Source of the DNA: Tanypteryx hageni
Lineage: Eukaryota; Arthropoda; Insecta; Odonata; Petaluridae
DNA length: 64,000 bases
NCBI GenBank assembly: GCA_028673005.1
Contig: CM054117.1
Location: 55,286,370 to 55,350,369, forward strand
Direction: 5' to 3'
Every line of letters starts with the position of its first letter. Position 1 is the first letter of the stretch. Below the pieces are notes generated by a model, which ran no database searches, had not been told where the DNA came from, and saw only the letters and a program-made list of their open reading frames with translations. The translations under genes and the position numbers were made by a program. Of the stretch, positions 1 to 11,974 are shown piece after piece.

Positions 1-1180
1 CGCTATGTAATGATATGTTTCCCTTTTAATAGTAGTGGATTCATTGCCATGGCAGTTGATGTTGCCCATTGTTAAAAACCCAAACATTTTCCCTCTTTTT
101 AGGCGTTATTTACCTGCGAAGCGATAATTGCGGAACGCCTTATGGGCACGTCTGGTCCGTCCGTCCGTCCGTCCTAACTTTCATTTCCTAAACTGCGGGA
201 CGGATTTTAATTTAATTAAGTATGAGTGATTATTGTTAAAATTTATCGCCCAATTGTGATTTTCAACTGAATCCGTCAATTAGAACTTCCATTTTACTTA
301 ATTACTTCAATAAACTGATATGTACTCGTATCTCGTTAAATGGCATCAGTCAAGCAACAATGAAATACCAAACTTTTCTCTCCCTAGCTCGTATATGTTC
401 TGTAAGGTATAGATTAAAAAGATTATTCGAATAGAGAACAACATTTACTACAAGAAAGTCCGCGAGGCCATATACTTCCGAGTTATAGATTTGGAGATAA
501 AAATTCAAGAAAATCTCGCGCAAAACATCGCATATTTTTTTTTACATCGATCTCTAAGACGGTTCTCTCGGCAAACAACAATTAAAACCCATGATTTCAG
601 CCGAAAAAAAAATTCCGAGAATATTTAGATTACGCGAATTTTTTGTCGGAAAAAGTTTCCGTCCAAACCAATGGAATCTCATCAAGTTAATTAAATGCAT
701 CCATTGTAATAAGTGCGCTAATTAATAGATGCTATTTTCTCATGCGTCCAGCTTATTTAACGAAATTAACAAGAACAAAAAGCTCCACGTAGCCCATGGA
801 ATGAATGTATAACGGTAATTAAAAAATTTTTAAACTTTAAATGCCTAAAAATGTACAATTCTGAATGTAATTAAAACCTCATAAACTAAAATTGTATTAT
901 CCCGATATAATTTATTCAAATAGAATCTTAAACGATGCAGTAACATTTTTTGTGCCCGGCCTACCATGTGTTTGTGCTGCATGTTATTTCTTGTCATTTT
1001 CAAATTTATATGCGCTCGTATGTAATTACTCAAACAGTTATTTAGATCGATTATTTTTTTAAATAATTACTTTTAAAATACGTATGAAAATGTAAATTAT
1101 CCATAAATGTTCACTAGGGCAAACATTGAAAGAAGTGCTCCATACAGAAATGAATGAGTATACGGTAAAGGCAGGTAATC
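1..1180. other. AT-rich DNA without a gene
   Basis: I see no coding region, splice-bounded exon or RNA gene here. Open frames on either strand are short and of ordinary AT-rich composition. A short (GTCC)n run lies near 157-175. Poly-A and poly-T runs are common. Confidence 0.6.
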
Positions 1181-1187
1181 GGGAAAT

Positions 1188-1803
1188 GTGTACATTTACC
1201 GGTAAATGTGCACATTTACCACCAAGCTTGTTAAATGTAAGTTTAAGTTTCCAGAAATACGTATTATCCGTACATTTCCCGGTAATTGTGCACTTTTACC
1301 GATGTGTCTTGGTAAATGTGGAAATAAGTAAAAATGAGAAATGCTACACTTTAATAATTACGTTAATTATAACAAAAAACATCGAGGTTTCGACTCCACT
1401 GGTATATATTGATGAACGTTTCCCAACCCGAGGGAGAAACACAGTGAACGTGAGGAGGAACCAAAAACACTTCGACTAACCTACACAACCCGGTGGGGCA
1501 GAGTAAAATTTTCCTTCATGTTCAAATTTAGTTTAGTTAGTTGTGCATATTTATCAGGAAATTTACACATTTGCCGGACAACGCACATTTGCCGTACTTC
1601 TAAACTGCAACAGATGTTCGCGACGCCGCCATGTTTTGGCCTGTGTTGCGACATTTATCCACATTTACCAGTGTGTCTAGGTAAATGTGTACATTTCCCC
1701 AGTCCAATCGGTAAAAGTATGTTATACTTACATTTACCGAAGTTGGTGGTAAATGTGCACATTTACTGGGAAGTATACACATTTACCGGACTACGCACAT
1801 TTC
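1188..1803. repeat. Fold-back element built of GTAAATGTG units
   Basis: Two arms of roughly 145 bp (about 1190-1335 and 1655-1800) are imperfect inverted copies of each other, separated by about 320 bp. Each arm is a cluster of GGTAAATGTG and its complement CACATTTACC, often meeting head to head as TAAATGTGCACATTTA. The arm order (palindrome, ACCACCAA, TTAAATGTAAGT, TTTACCGAT, GGTAAATGTGGA) is the same in both arms when one is reversed. The middle (1340-1650) shows no coding domain. I find no clear target-site duplication, so the class is unknown; it could be a MITE-like fold-back DNA element. The open frames inside are by-products of the repeat. Confidence 0.65.
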
Positions 1804-1815
1804 GTTTGTGAATCA

Positions 1816-3345
1816 ATTCATAAAACTATCCCCTAATTTCCAAAATATTCATATAAAAATGAATGCTCCGTTGAAATTTGTTTAGTTTTACACTTGAATT
1901 TTTTATAGGAAGCGGTAGCAAAAACCGCAAGCATATTTGCTACACTAATATTGTTAACTTCATTTTTAGAAATTCTTAATTCAGTTTCTAGGAGTAGGTT
2001 CTTGACGTCTGATTGATTATTCAGATATATTTTTTTACATTAGAAAGAGTTTATATAGCTAACAAATGGTCCAGATTAAACCCATCATTTTCAGAAGTTG
2101 GAATCGGGGATCACTTTAATCACCATGCGAGAAATCTATGCGTACAGTTTTCATTATCGTTAACCGTTAAACTCGTACCTTCCGTGAAGTTCGCTGTGCA
2201 GGTCTAATGAGGCGAATTAAAAATTACGTTGCATCTCACTGCATGTAACAGTAAGTGACTTTTTTGGCGCTCGTCTATTTTTTCCCTGGGTAATTCATTT
2301 TTGAAAAAAAATGATTTTTTAGGGTGAATTTAGGTCAGCGTGAGCCGGTGCGAAACAAACCTCTCCATTTTTTCCTGCGAGTTTTGCAACGGTGGGAAGG
2401 GTTGAGGGGATGGTACTCATACGTTCAAAATGGCGGACAAGACCCTTTCTCGAGCCAATGCTTTTTTTCATGGTAAGAGATCGGCGCGTGAACAGCTTGC
2501 ATTTGTGGGTCAAGTGTTCATCGCCGAGTATCGTATATTTGCTCATTCCCTGTTGTTTGTCCGCTGCTAGCTACCGTTCCATTGTTATGTGATCAAAATT
2601 AGTTTATCGGCGCATTCGACCCTAAGGTCATCCATATTGTCTTGCGGATTTGTACCGTGCAAATGGCGGGCAGAAAAAGAGTACCATACTCGTTTGCACA
2701 TATAGTGAGAGTTTTCGTGAGAATCATTTGTTACTATTTCTCTGCAGTTCATATGTGGGTATGACATCATTGGATCTAGTGAATTCAGTTCTTAATTGTG
2801 ATCTTCTGAACCATGAGTCTGATCATGTCGGGAGCAGGTGATAAGTATTTTATGTAGAATTATAATAATGCCGATTTTTTATGATAACATGCACTATGCA
2901 ATAAGTTTTGTTTTCTTAATTTTCAATGTCATTACGACTTTTACACTACAACAAAAAACTGCTTAATACATTTCTACTAATTTTTTCATTGTAGGTGTTA
3001 CAAAAATTCGTCTAAAAGTTTGTAGGCGATATGTTAGAGAAAACGTTTGGAAACCGCGGAACTAATGATTATTAGTTTAACATCTTTTTTGTAAATAAAG
3101 TGGTTTTCGGAGTTTAAATGATAATGACACCTGCCTTACTATAACGCGGTGTGCTCTATATTTTCAGCATTTGACACAAAGAGGAGTTTCAGTGCCACGA
3201 TGAATTGTATAATCATTTCCGATCCTTAGCATTCAGTTGGTCGAAACGCAAAACACAACTTTATCCGCCTCTCCGCGCCCTATTCGGAATAAAAAACACG
3301 TGAAACTGACTTCTCACGCCGCGAACGAAATAATGTAAGCCTTTA
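1816..3345. other. Non-coding DNA with one weak exon-like site
   Basis: No recognisable gene. At 2430-2472 an ATG in a good start context opens 14 codons (MADKTLSRANAFFH) ending at a strong-looking donor (CATG then GTAAGAG). A second ATG at about 2663 opens a short basic frame. Neither has any supporting downstream exon, so they are noted only. Confidence 0.3.
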
Positions 3346-3664
3346 TCCTTTATTTATTTATTTAAAAGTACCATGCAGTTTGGTAATAACCAGGCGGCAT
3401 GTATAATATAGCAATAGTTAAAATAAAATGACATAAAAAATGCAATAAAGTCAAACGTAAAAATAAGATCCAAACACTTTCCATTGTATAAGCAAAAACG
3501 ACAGATGATGAACCCGTCCATTTATTTAATTATTTACCATTTACCTAGGCATTTTAGCCTACATTTAAATGATTTAACAGTTTTGGGGTAGTGTTTGAGT
3601 ACCTCCTCAGGCAACTTGTTCCATTCCCTAACACCTATGTTAATGAATGCAAATTTACCTATTT
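3346..3664 (-). mobile_element. LINE fragment: reverse transcriptase C-terminal tail plus 3' UTR
   Basis: Read on the minus strand, 3664 down to 3534 encodes about 43 residues containing GVREWNKLPEEVL, then FKCRLKCLG, then a stop. This EWN-LP-x-V followed by F-K-x-x-L pattern is the characteristic end of the ORF2 reverse transcriptase protein of Jockey/CR1/RTE-like non-LTR retrotransposons, as in common animal LINE proteins. Downstream lies about 180 bp of AT-rich 3' UTR ending in an (AAAT)n tail, seen on the plus strand as TTTATTTATTTA at 3350-3364. Upstream in the same frame a stop appears at once, so this is a 5'-truncated, dead copy. The clade cannot be assigned from this short piece. Confidence 0.75.
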
Positions 3665-3669
3665 ATATA

Positions 3670-6600
3670 TTCCCTAGCGCTCAGAAAACCACCTGTTAAT
3701 GGGTACGGCTATTTGCGGCGAAAAAACATAAACGAAACACATCCCGGCGTTGAGGCTGTTTTCATTTTTTTTTCGCGGTCACGTCCAAACTTATTCCTCA
3801 CGGAGCCGGTAAACTAATTAGCCAACGTCCCCTATGAAGTTACCTCTTTATTTTAAGCGTCGTTTATTCATCCCTGGAGTTTCCAGTGACAGATTTCTCT
3901 AGAGTGCTAACCACTGTCCGCGAATGTGTTCGGGTTTTTACCTTCTAGAGGCGTGATTCAGAGGACAAATTTCCTGAAATGTTTTAGGTTTATTAATGCC
4001 GAATTGATGAAGGAGGTCTCGCCTGCTGCAGAAAGTCTAATGATTTTCGCGCGAGTCATAGGGTGTTAACAGCAATTAATTTGTAAATATAGCTTAGTTG
4101 TGCAAACACATATATATATTTTTGTCAGAAAAAGAGCGAGTGAGCTTAAATTCGTTGTTTTATTTAAAATTAATTTGGGAACTATATGAGTGGTTAATTA
4201 TTTAACTATTAAGTGATGCGACTCAAGGCAATATTTGATGCTCGAATGTTTTGATATTTCGAACTTATAGCATTAAAAAGCCGTTTTGGAATTGAAGCAG
4301 CCTTTCTAATTCAAGTTATAAAAGCATTGATTTATGTAATTTTTCAAATCCTAAAAAACTGAATTTTTAAATTTTTCTCCTAGTAGAGGATGTTTTATGT
4401 AAACACTAATTTTAATGGCGTGCACAGCATAACTAATGGGAAATTTTGATGCGACAATCATCAGACCTCATTACTGTACTATGCAGTTAGAAACTATTGC
4501 CAAATTAATACTACGACTCTTTTTAAAATAAATTAATGAGATTATTTTACAATGAATCCTGACGCTTCATAGGCGTATGAATGTGCAGGGTAAATATTAT
4601 ATTCTCTTTCTCCAGATGATAATTCACTGAAGAGGCCGATATTTGTTGGGACTCTAAAATAGGGGAAAAGGCGTAATTTGATCTGATATTGAAACAAATT
4701 GCACCCTCTGCTGTAAACTTTGCACTATGTCCTCATATATAAGATATACGACCGATTTTGACCAATGGTCGACATAACCGGGTACGAAGTTTACAACACT
4801 GTGGTCAATTTGTTTAATTTTTAGTTCAAATTGAGTTAAAAAGTTTAGACGTCTCTTGTTTAACTTTGCATATGATGTTCTTCACCAAACAAAAAGATCT
4901 TGTTGCATCGATTTTGAACTAAAGTTTTAGAGAGATATTCAAAAACATCTATTTACCCATTCATTCGATAAATTAGGTGAGATATTATTTTAAAGGTGTT
5001 ATGTGAGGTGAACCTTTGAAGCATCAATTTAACGAACTTCAAAGCTAGATTATCATATTATAAAAAATCTTACAGATACACAAACACAAAGCCAGTGTAC
5101 TTATCCTGTTATTATAAAAATAAGTAATTATCGCTGTGAAAATGTTTTGCGCTTAAACTTCGATCTATAATTTTAAATTTCATACCCAGTTTTTCCGCAG
5201 CTCTTCGATATGCTCCGCACAAGTTCTCATGCCGCCGAAGAGAGCCGTTGAACTCGGATCTCCGATATCCAATAATGTCATCCCTATTTCTTTTTATTTG
5301 ATGAATGGACACTGATTCGCTGCCGAAGGGACACAAAAAAATCAAATATATGGTTCTCAGGTTAATGTTTTTTATCAAAAATTGCGTCTAGATATGTTCA
5401 ATTACTCGGAAATCCAATCTCCCGTCCTTTCTCTCCATTTGCGAACCCTGAAAAACTCAGTCGCCCGAAAATCAATCTTTGGAAAATAAAGTATTACAGC
5501 TAGTCAAAATAAATAAAAAAATACACGGTAAAACTATGGGTCGAGTCACTGTTTGGTTGAAGACAACAAGCGATCACGTAATTACATTTTTGATTGATAA
5601 TCGTTGTTGTATTATATTAAAAGATTTTTCGGAATGATCCCATTGGCATAAAACTGTGAACGTACGTACACCAACCGCCAAGGACGCATCCTCGATATTG
5701 ATTCATTATTAGCTAGTTTAAGTAAATATTCCCAGATTTTGGCATGACATGATTATTTGAAAAAGGTTTTAAAATATAAAGATTTGAATTTTCTAAGATC
5801 TAGTAGCAAAATCGTTTAATTATTTTAGAATTACATTTCGCGGAAATTTGATTTCTTTTCTCCTGGATTTATCCATTGAATAAACGTTTAGGAAATATCG
5901 AATGGAGTTTAATATAATGTAAACAGGCGACAAGAGGCATGCAAAGAAGAGGTAACCTCGATATCTGCGCAAACTAATGATATGCGCATCGAAAAATATA
6001 ATGTAGTACGCCTGAAATACCAACCTTTATTTTATGTAGCAACGAAAGCTTTTTCTATGGACATATATAACGCAACGTGAAAATTCAATTCGTCAAGCGG
6101 CTTTTCAAAATCCGCTTTTTTTTATTTAGGACATTCACGCGACATTTCGCGGATAATAAAACAATAAACACGATGTCGCTCATACGTCCGAACCATAAAC
6201 ACTAAACGTTACGTTTCCCGATGCTAATGGAAAATTCCAATCGTTTTGAAGTTTTTTTTTTAAATAGCTGGGGGCTATTTTATCGCGCGCGTGTCGCTGA
6301 ATTTTCGACTACGTTATAAATACGAACGAATTCCCAGATTTTATCTTCCCGTCATTTCAGGTTTTATTTCTCGGTAAATGTTACGTCTAACTTGATTCCA
6401 ATATCGGCATGGCGAGGAAATGCGTTTTTATAACCAACACTCTTGCATGAAATGTTTCTTCGTTTCCCTTCATTGAATTCTCATTTATTACACGTAAATG
6501 TTCCTCAACTGGCATAAATACGACGGATGAAGCCTCTTTACTTTGTGGTACTTCATAATTAATGAAGGGAGGATAACTATGTAAAAAATCCACTTTATTT

Positions 6601-9555
6601 AGGAAAAACTAAAACCGGTCGTATTTTGTTTTTCCTGAATATAGTGGAATTTTTACATCTTCCATGTTTACATCATCTTTACAATCTTTCCCTCTCATTT
6701 ATGGGGGGTTAAAAATATTTTTACGATTTCCTGGCGGCTAAATCCCAATCAATTGTTCAGTAATTATTCAGTTATTTGCTTTTATCGTTACTTAAAATGA
6801 AAGAATTCCCATTAATCTTGTATTTTGGTTATTTCAACTTCAGCTTCACTATAGATTATAAATAATGGAATTATAACTGATTCTGTGGTTTCTATGGTTA
6901 CACATTTTGCTTATTTTAACCATCTCTTCCAACGTTTTCAACTTTAAAGTAATAATCCATTTCATGGGGTTACGTTTATCTAGCTTTCCAAATTTATTTA
7001 TAAGGCACTTTATTCAAAGTTAAATCAAGAACTGCTTCTTGAACAAAAATGATATATATTGTTAATTCGACAAGAATTAGAATCAGTTTTATAATTTCTT
7101 TCCTAGCCTACAAGAAAATTAAATCTTAACACCAAAAAAGGTAATGTTTTATTTAAGCAAATGTTTAGATTTATACTTATCAACTGATTCAGAAGCTAGG
7201 GTACCATAAAAGATTTATGATAAAAAGTTTAGGGCTTGATGAAATCGGTATCATTTTTATAAGTTTTATTTGTTTCTTTATTCATAATAACGATATTAAT
7301 TAGCGGTTTTTTAAATCCGCTATTGCCATCGTTTTGTCCATCGGCGCATCTGTCCGTCACACTTTCGTGTCTGGTGAACTACTTATACACCTTTCAGATT
7401 AGAGAAACCGAATTCTGTGAGATTGTTCATGGCCATAAATTCACTCGACGGTTGAAATTTGGAGACTGTAGGAGCAGCATAATGGGTGTCGTGGGAACAA
7501 TAAAACATTAGATTAGTGAACTGCTTCTACGCGGTTCAACTTAGATCAATCAAAATTTCAGAATAGTTTTGGCAGGTGACAGTCATGAACTCTGTTGATT
7601 TTAGTTTAATTTACGATAGTATGTTTAGTTTTCATAAGCCATTTAGTTTTGAGATATTATAACGTATACCTACATTTTTTATTTTAAAAAAATTGTCCTT
7701 AATATCCAATTCATCACTTCTTTCTTTGCCTGCTTTTCTCTAAATTTACTTCCCTATCGGTTTCGCTGCATCCAATTGGGTCTCATCACTCTTTGCGAAA
7801 CGATGTCTGAAATCCCCGCCGCGAAAATAATTAACGAGAGAGAGAACACTGGCGCCCCCTTCGCGACCGGAGGTCATTGCATTAAGGTCATAGATCATCG
7901 AAAATCCGTATCCCAGAACCGTATGACTGACCACCAGGCCTATGTTTTATCTTTCGATCCAGCCGCCATGCTCGAGTGGGAGATTCCATTTCGCGGACAA
8001 CGGACGCCCGCGTCGTTTCGTGCAAATTACGGGGTAGTGTCCCGTTTAACCGTGACCTTTCCCATCCTCCAGGATCCGTTTAACTCGCGGCCAGAAAGTC
8101 GATATGACGTGGAAGCGGTTAAATTGCATTAGACATTAAGAGTGGAGCGAGCCGAAATAAAGCATTCACTTTGTTTTTTTTATTAATCGGCATTTTACGC
8201 CAGTTTTGATGCGTTAATGATGAATAAAAAGGACCCATTCGCCGTCGTTTTGATTTGGTCAATTTAACGTGGAGTCAAAAAAAATCGTAGAAATTAACTC
8301 TCCTTGTGTCCATGGTCAGACTGTAACAGATGAGGAAAAACAAGAATTTTAAATTCAGGGCGAATTTTTTTATTCAAATTCAAATTTTTCTTGAGGGAAT
8401 ACGGGGAAGATATTAAGGTTGTATTATTCAAATGCCTGCAGAACTTCCATATCCACGTCCGACATATTTGGCTTTTGCAAGATGATATTCCCTTGAAGGT
8501 AGGGTTTCTCGAGTAAAATATGCTCATTTTGCGCTTTTTTAGTACCAGTACACATATCCTTTGAGAATCGTCGATCGGAATAAAAAAGCGCTCTGGCGTA
8601 GAAACATCAACAGGTCTGAGAGCGTCGAAGCGCGGAGGAGATATTGCTGCTAGGAGGCGTCTTCAAGAACCTTAGACGAATTACTTCGGCAAAAAAAACT
8701 CCACAAACAAATTACGCTCTGTAAAAAAAAAGATTTCGGAACGGATTTCCACTGCGATGTTCTCGCTGTCTAATTGGCGGTGCGCGCACATGACTCGCAT
8801 TAACCTACATAACCGTGAGATGACGAGTTTACTCGTCTAACCAAATTATCCCCGTATGCATGAAGAACGGCCAAACTGCGAAAATTTTATCCCGAACAAA
8901 AATTAATAAAAATAAACGGTCATAAAAATGCGATTAAAATTTTTAAACGAGAGTTAGGCTGTTTTTTTTACTACCGAGTTTATGGTTCCCTGCATCGGGA
9001 TCAGTTTATATATTTTTTATAATCCGCGTTGATGACTTAACTGAACATTTTCTTTGGTTTGATCGCCCGGCGAGGTTTTCGACGGTTCCATCCAACTTTT
9101 TGGTTTTTATTTTCCTATCCGATCGAGGGATTCAGCCGTGTGCAGTTCTCCTCATAGTGCCGTAGCGTGAAAATCGGGCCATTGACTCCGTATTCGGGGC
9201 GTGTTGTCCGGTCTCGCAGGGCGAGCGCTTGCGTAGGTGCGGGAGAAGGGTCAGCGGAGAGAAAGAGGGAGTTTTTCAGAGTGGAGAGTCGGTAAATAGG
9301 GAATGTGGTGGAGGAGGACGGAGGTTTTTTTATACATACTTATATTTTTATAAGGGTTGGACAGGAATGGACAGCAATGGTTCTAAGGAAGGCTTTAACT
9401 GCCGTTCAGGAGAATAATGTTCTAGCAGAGAGCGTAGGCGCAAGTCGAAAGTGTGTGTTAGTGCGTGTGTGTAATATAGTGCGTGTGAGTCCATTAGGCG
9501 CGGTTGAAGGGGGTAGGGAGTAGCGTTGGCACCAGCGTAAACGAAATCCTTTGTG
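3670..9555. other. Long gene-free stretch
   Basis: Apart from ordinary AT-rich DNA I see no exon with convincing coding composition and splice borders. The most gene-like piece is 7776-8132 (+): 118 codons, less AT-rich than its surroundings, but with no domain, no repeated motif and no neighbouring exons, so I do not call it. A GT-rich and CpG-richer patch at 9060-9540 could be regulatory, without specific evidence. Confidence 0.5.
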
Positions 9556-9820
9556 CATCGTAATCCTGTGCAAGTGGGATTTTTTCCAAGGTCGCCCGGC
9601 CCCCTGTTTGTGTGGTTTGAGGAAACCGCGCAAATTCAGCTGTTCCGTCCTTCGGAAGGGACGTTAAGCCGTTGGCCCCCTTGGTGTTCTTCGTTAAGAG
9701 TAGGCAAATGCCGGCACCGGGTTTCTCTTCTCCCTTGCTATCCAGCTATTCATTGCACTACCTCTCAGATACCCATTGCGCGTAGGCAAGAGGTGAATCA
9801 GCTGGGAACATACATTAGTA
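9556..9820 (+). mobile_element. 5'-truncated tRNA-derived SINE, copy 1
   Basis: This shares its body with the two SINE copies at 57.6-58.3 kb. Shared blocks include AAGGTCGCCCGGCCCCCTGT, CGCGCAAATTCAGCTGTTCC, GTCCTTCGGAAGGGACGTTA, GCCGTTGGCCCCC, CATTGCACTACCTCT and GAGATACCCAT. The promoter half with box A is missing and the box B region is decayed, so this copy should not be transcribed by RNA polymerase III. The 3' end runs into a tract with TACATTAGTACATTTGTATG. Confidence 0.8.
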
Positions 9821-10409
9821 CATTTGTATGTACGTCATGAAGTATATTCATTCTGCGGTGGGTGCGTTGTAACGTTTGTGACAGCGTGTGTGTAACGGCG
9901 TGTGCCCATGCAGGCCATGGATCCCAAACAAAGAGGTGGTCGCCGCCGTGACGCAGTTATCGTTACACGCCGAGCTTCATGGCGATCGTCCCTTGTTTTT
10001 CTAACAGGTCGTTCTTATAACATCGAATAAACAGGCTGAAAGCGCTCGTGACGCGCGCCGTGTCGAAATATGAAGAGGGCGAGACCGTCGTGTTACGCGG
10101 GATTGTCGCTTTGGAAAGTTTTCGACGTGGGAGTCGACGAGGGCAGAACGTTTATTTTCGGTGATTTCGAAAACCATCTATTCCATCCAGCGTCCAAAAC
10201 GGCTCCTTAATGATGAAGGGAAGCGAAAATTGTGAGTCCAGAAACCCATCTCCATGAAAACAGTGTATGCTGTACTGGTTCTTCCTTAACAAAAAATACA
10301 GTAGTAAAATTTAACTTAAGGGATAGTAGTTAATATTAAAGAGTGATATTAAATAATGTTGATTATTTAAATATATATCGTTGGTAGCTCAATAACTTTG
10401 GCTCAGATT

Positions 10410-10459
10410 ATTAAAAGTAAAATACTCCTATAGCCAAATAGGAGTATTTTACTTTTAAT
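10410..10459. repeat. Perfect hairpin, 22-bp stem
   Basis: Positions 10410-10431 and 10438-10459 are exact reverse complements around the loop AGCCAA. The flank GCTCAATAACTTTGGCTCAG at 10387-10406 is closely matched at 52264-52284, beside the palindrome at 52.3 kb, and the loop word TAGCCAAA also recurs there, so both belong to one repeat family. Confidence 0.85.
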
Positions 10460-10485
10460 TGATTATTTAAGATTAATATCTGAAC

Positions 10486-10639
10486 TAGCATTTCCCAAAC
10501 TGGAGGTCGCAACCACAGGAGAGAAAAGTTTTCAAGGGAGGTCGTGAAGACGGAACATTGTATATGAAATGTTTTCAATATTTTTTTTATTTTACGATTA
10601 ATACTAACAAAAATCCCGATTTTCTGTAAACGTTTCAAT

Positions 10640-10695
<56 letters not shown>

Positions 10696-10731
10696 ACTGA
10701 AACGTTTACAGAAAATCGGGATTTTTGTTAG

Positions 10732-10769
<38 letters not shown>

Positions 10770-10855
10770 GGTAGATGGATGGGAGTTAAGGGGCTCGCGA
10801 AAAGATCGGCTGCCATAATAGGGGGTCGCAGACGCATCAATTTTGGGCACCGCTG
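10486..10855. mobile_element. hAT-type MITE hosting a large palindrome
   Basis: The left end reads TAGCATTTCCCAAACTGGAG and the right end, reverse complemented, reads CAGCGGTGCCCAAAATTG. Both decay from the CAG-GGTTCCCAAACT terminus typical of non-autonomous hAT elements. A GGTCGC block lies inside each end in inverted orientation. The flanking octamers are ATCTGAAC and TGCTAAAC, 5 of 8 positions the same, which fits a worn 8-bp target duplication. No coding region remains. The interior is mostly the (TA)n-capped palindrome listed separately. Confidence 0.6.
10600..10735. repeat. Long palindrome capped by (TA)n
   Basis: Arms of about 45 bp (10600-10645 and 10690-10735) are reverse complements with one mismatch (CAATCAAAT against CAGTCAAAT). 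The space between them is an uninterrupted (AT)n run of about 45 bp. A second (TA)n tract follows at 10735-10767. The whole can fold into a cruciform roughly 65 bp tall. Confidence 0.9.
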
Positions 10856-11351
10856 TGCTAAACGCTCAATTATTTTGTCCACTAACAAAAACAACTGTGA
10901 CCTTGTGTAAATTTAACTGGGGTGGATCTAGCAACTTCCCAAGGGGAGACGATTTCCCAAATCGCTTCTCACCGCTCATCAATCCCCCACTTCCCACGAC
11001 CCTTTTTCCTCAATACTATTGCTATCCCTAAGAGGATCTTTCTTTCCCTTGCCCTATGGACCTTATCTGAATCGAGGAAATTTGTTTGGAATGGCTTTAA
11101 GAATTTATCCAATGTAGGGTAAGAGGACATCTAAGGGGGGAGCGCGATCGCAGTAACCTTGGATCCGTCACAGATATTTTAAAAACTTAAATGACTTTAA
11201 GCTTAACTTTTGCGCATTTGCGTAAACTGCCAAGTACCAGACCTCAGCGGTGGTTGGCCAATATATGATTCCAATAAGGAGGTGAGTGAATTTCCCCTCA
11301 TAAAATGATAACTTTTAGCTGTGATATGCATATGCATTTCTGATTATTTTA

Positions 11352-11591
11352 CAGTCATACCTCGAATTGCATTGCCATCAATTTCACTTTAGAACGGTTT
11401 CAGAACGATCTCCTTTCTCTTTAGAACGGCATTAAAACGATCTCCGAGATAAAGAAAGCAATGCTGATTTCAATTGAACTAAAATAGTTGCATATTGAGA
11501 TCAGGATGCGCCCAAATGTAACCTCGTGTATTTTCGCTTTACATGGTCTTTTTTAGGGACGCATGTGCCGTCCAAAGGGAGGGACGCGGTG
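11352..11591. mobile_element. Tigger/pogo-like MITE remnant
   Basis: It starts CAGTCATACCTCGAATTGCA right after a TA dinucleotide. It continues with repeated 'TTTAGAACGG' words and ends in a ACGCATGTGCCGTCC / GGGAGGGACG block. This resembles Tigger ends (CAG-CATACCTCG and GCA-C-ACCGTGCAAAGCGAGGGA). It shares CATCAATTTCACTTTAG and CAAATGTAACCTCG with the element at 15.6-16.1 kb. No transposase remains. The right border is uncertain. Confidence 0.5.
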
Positions 11592-11974
11592 TGTTTTCAT
11601 ACAGTCTTTATTGGTTTTTGTCAGGTAATCTCCATGAACATAGGTACGCTGTTTCTGGCGGTGAGATCTATCAGATGAGATTGCTATTTCACTTCTTAAG
11701 CACTCCTGTATCCACTATAGGATTCTATGCTATAACTTAATATTGAGAAGAACACATTCCGCCCTTCCAGCAAGCAATTCCATACAATGCCTCCATTTCA
11801 CTAGTTTGACCGCTCTGCGAATTATCCATTGGGTAATCGATTAATTGTTTTGCAGATATGTAACAAGTCCAAATTTTCTCTTTAACGATCATTCAGACGT
11901 TTCTGCTAAATAATACGTAAAAAAAGTCGAGGAAAAAAAGAAATCTCGTAATAATAAAAATTTTACACTTATTA

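Noticed and set aside
1518..1811. 97-codon plus frame and 60-codon minus frame with regular Cys/His (for example CAHLPP, NVHIY)
   Set aside because: The C/H periodicity comes from the ACATTTACC repeat words, not from zinc fingers.
7776..8132. 118-codon plus frame less AT-rich than surroundings
   Set aside because: No domain, no flanking exon, no clear splice border; coding status cannot be supported.
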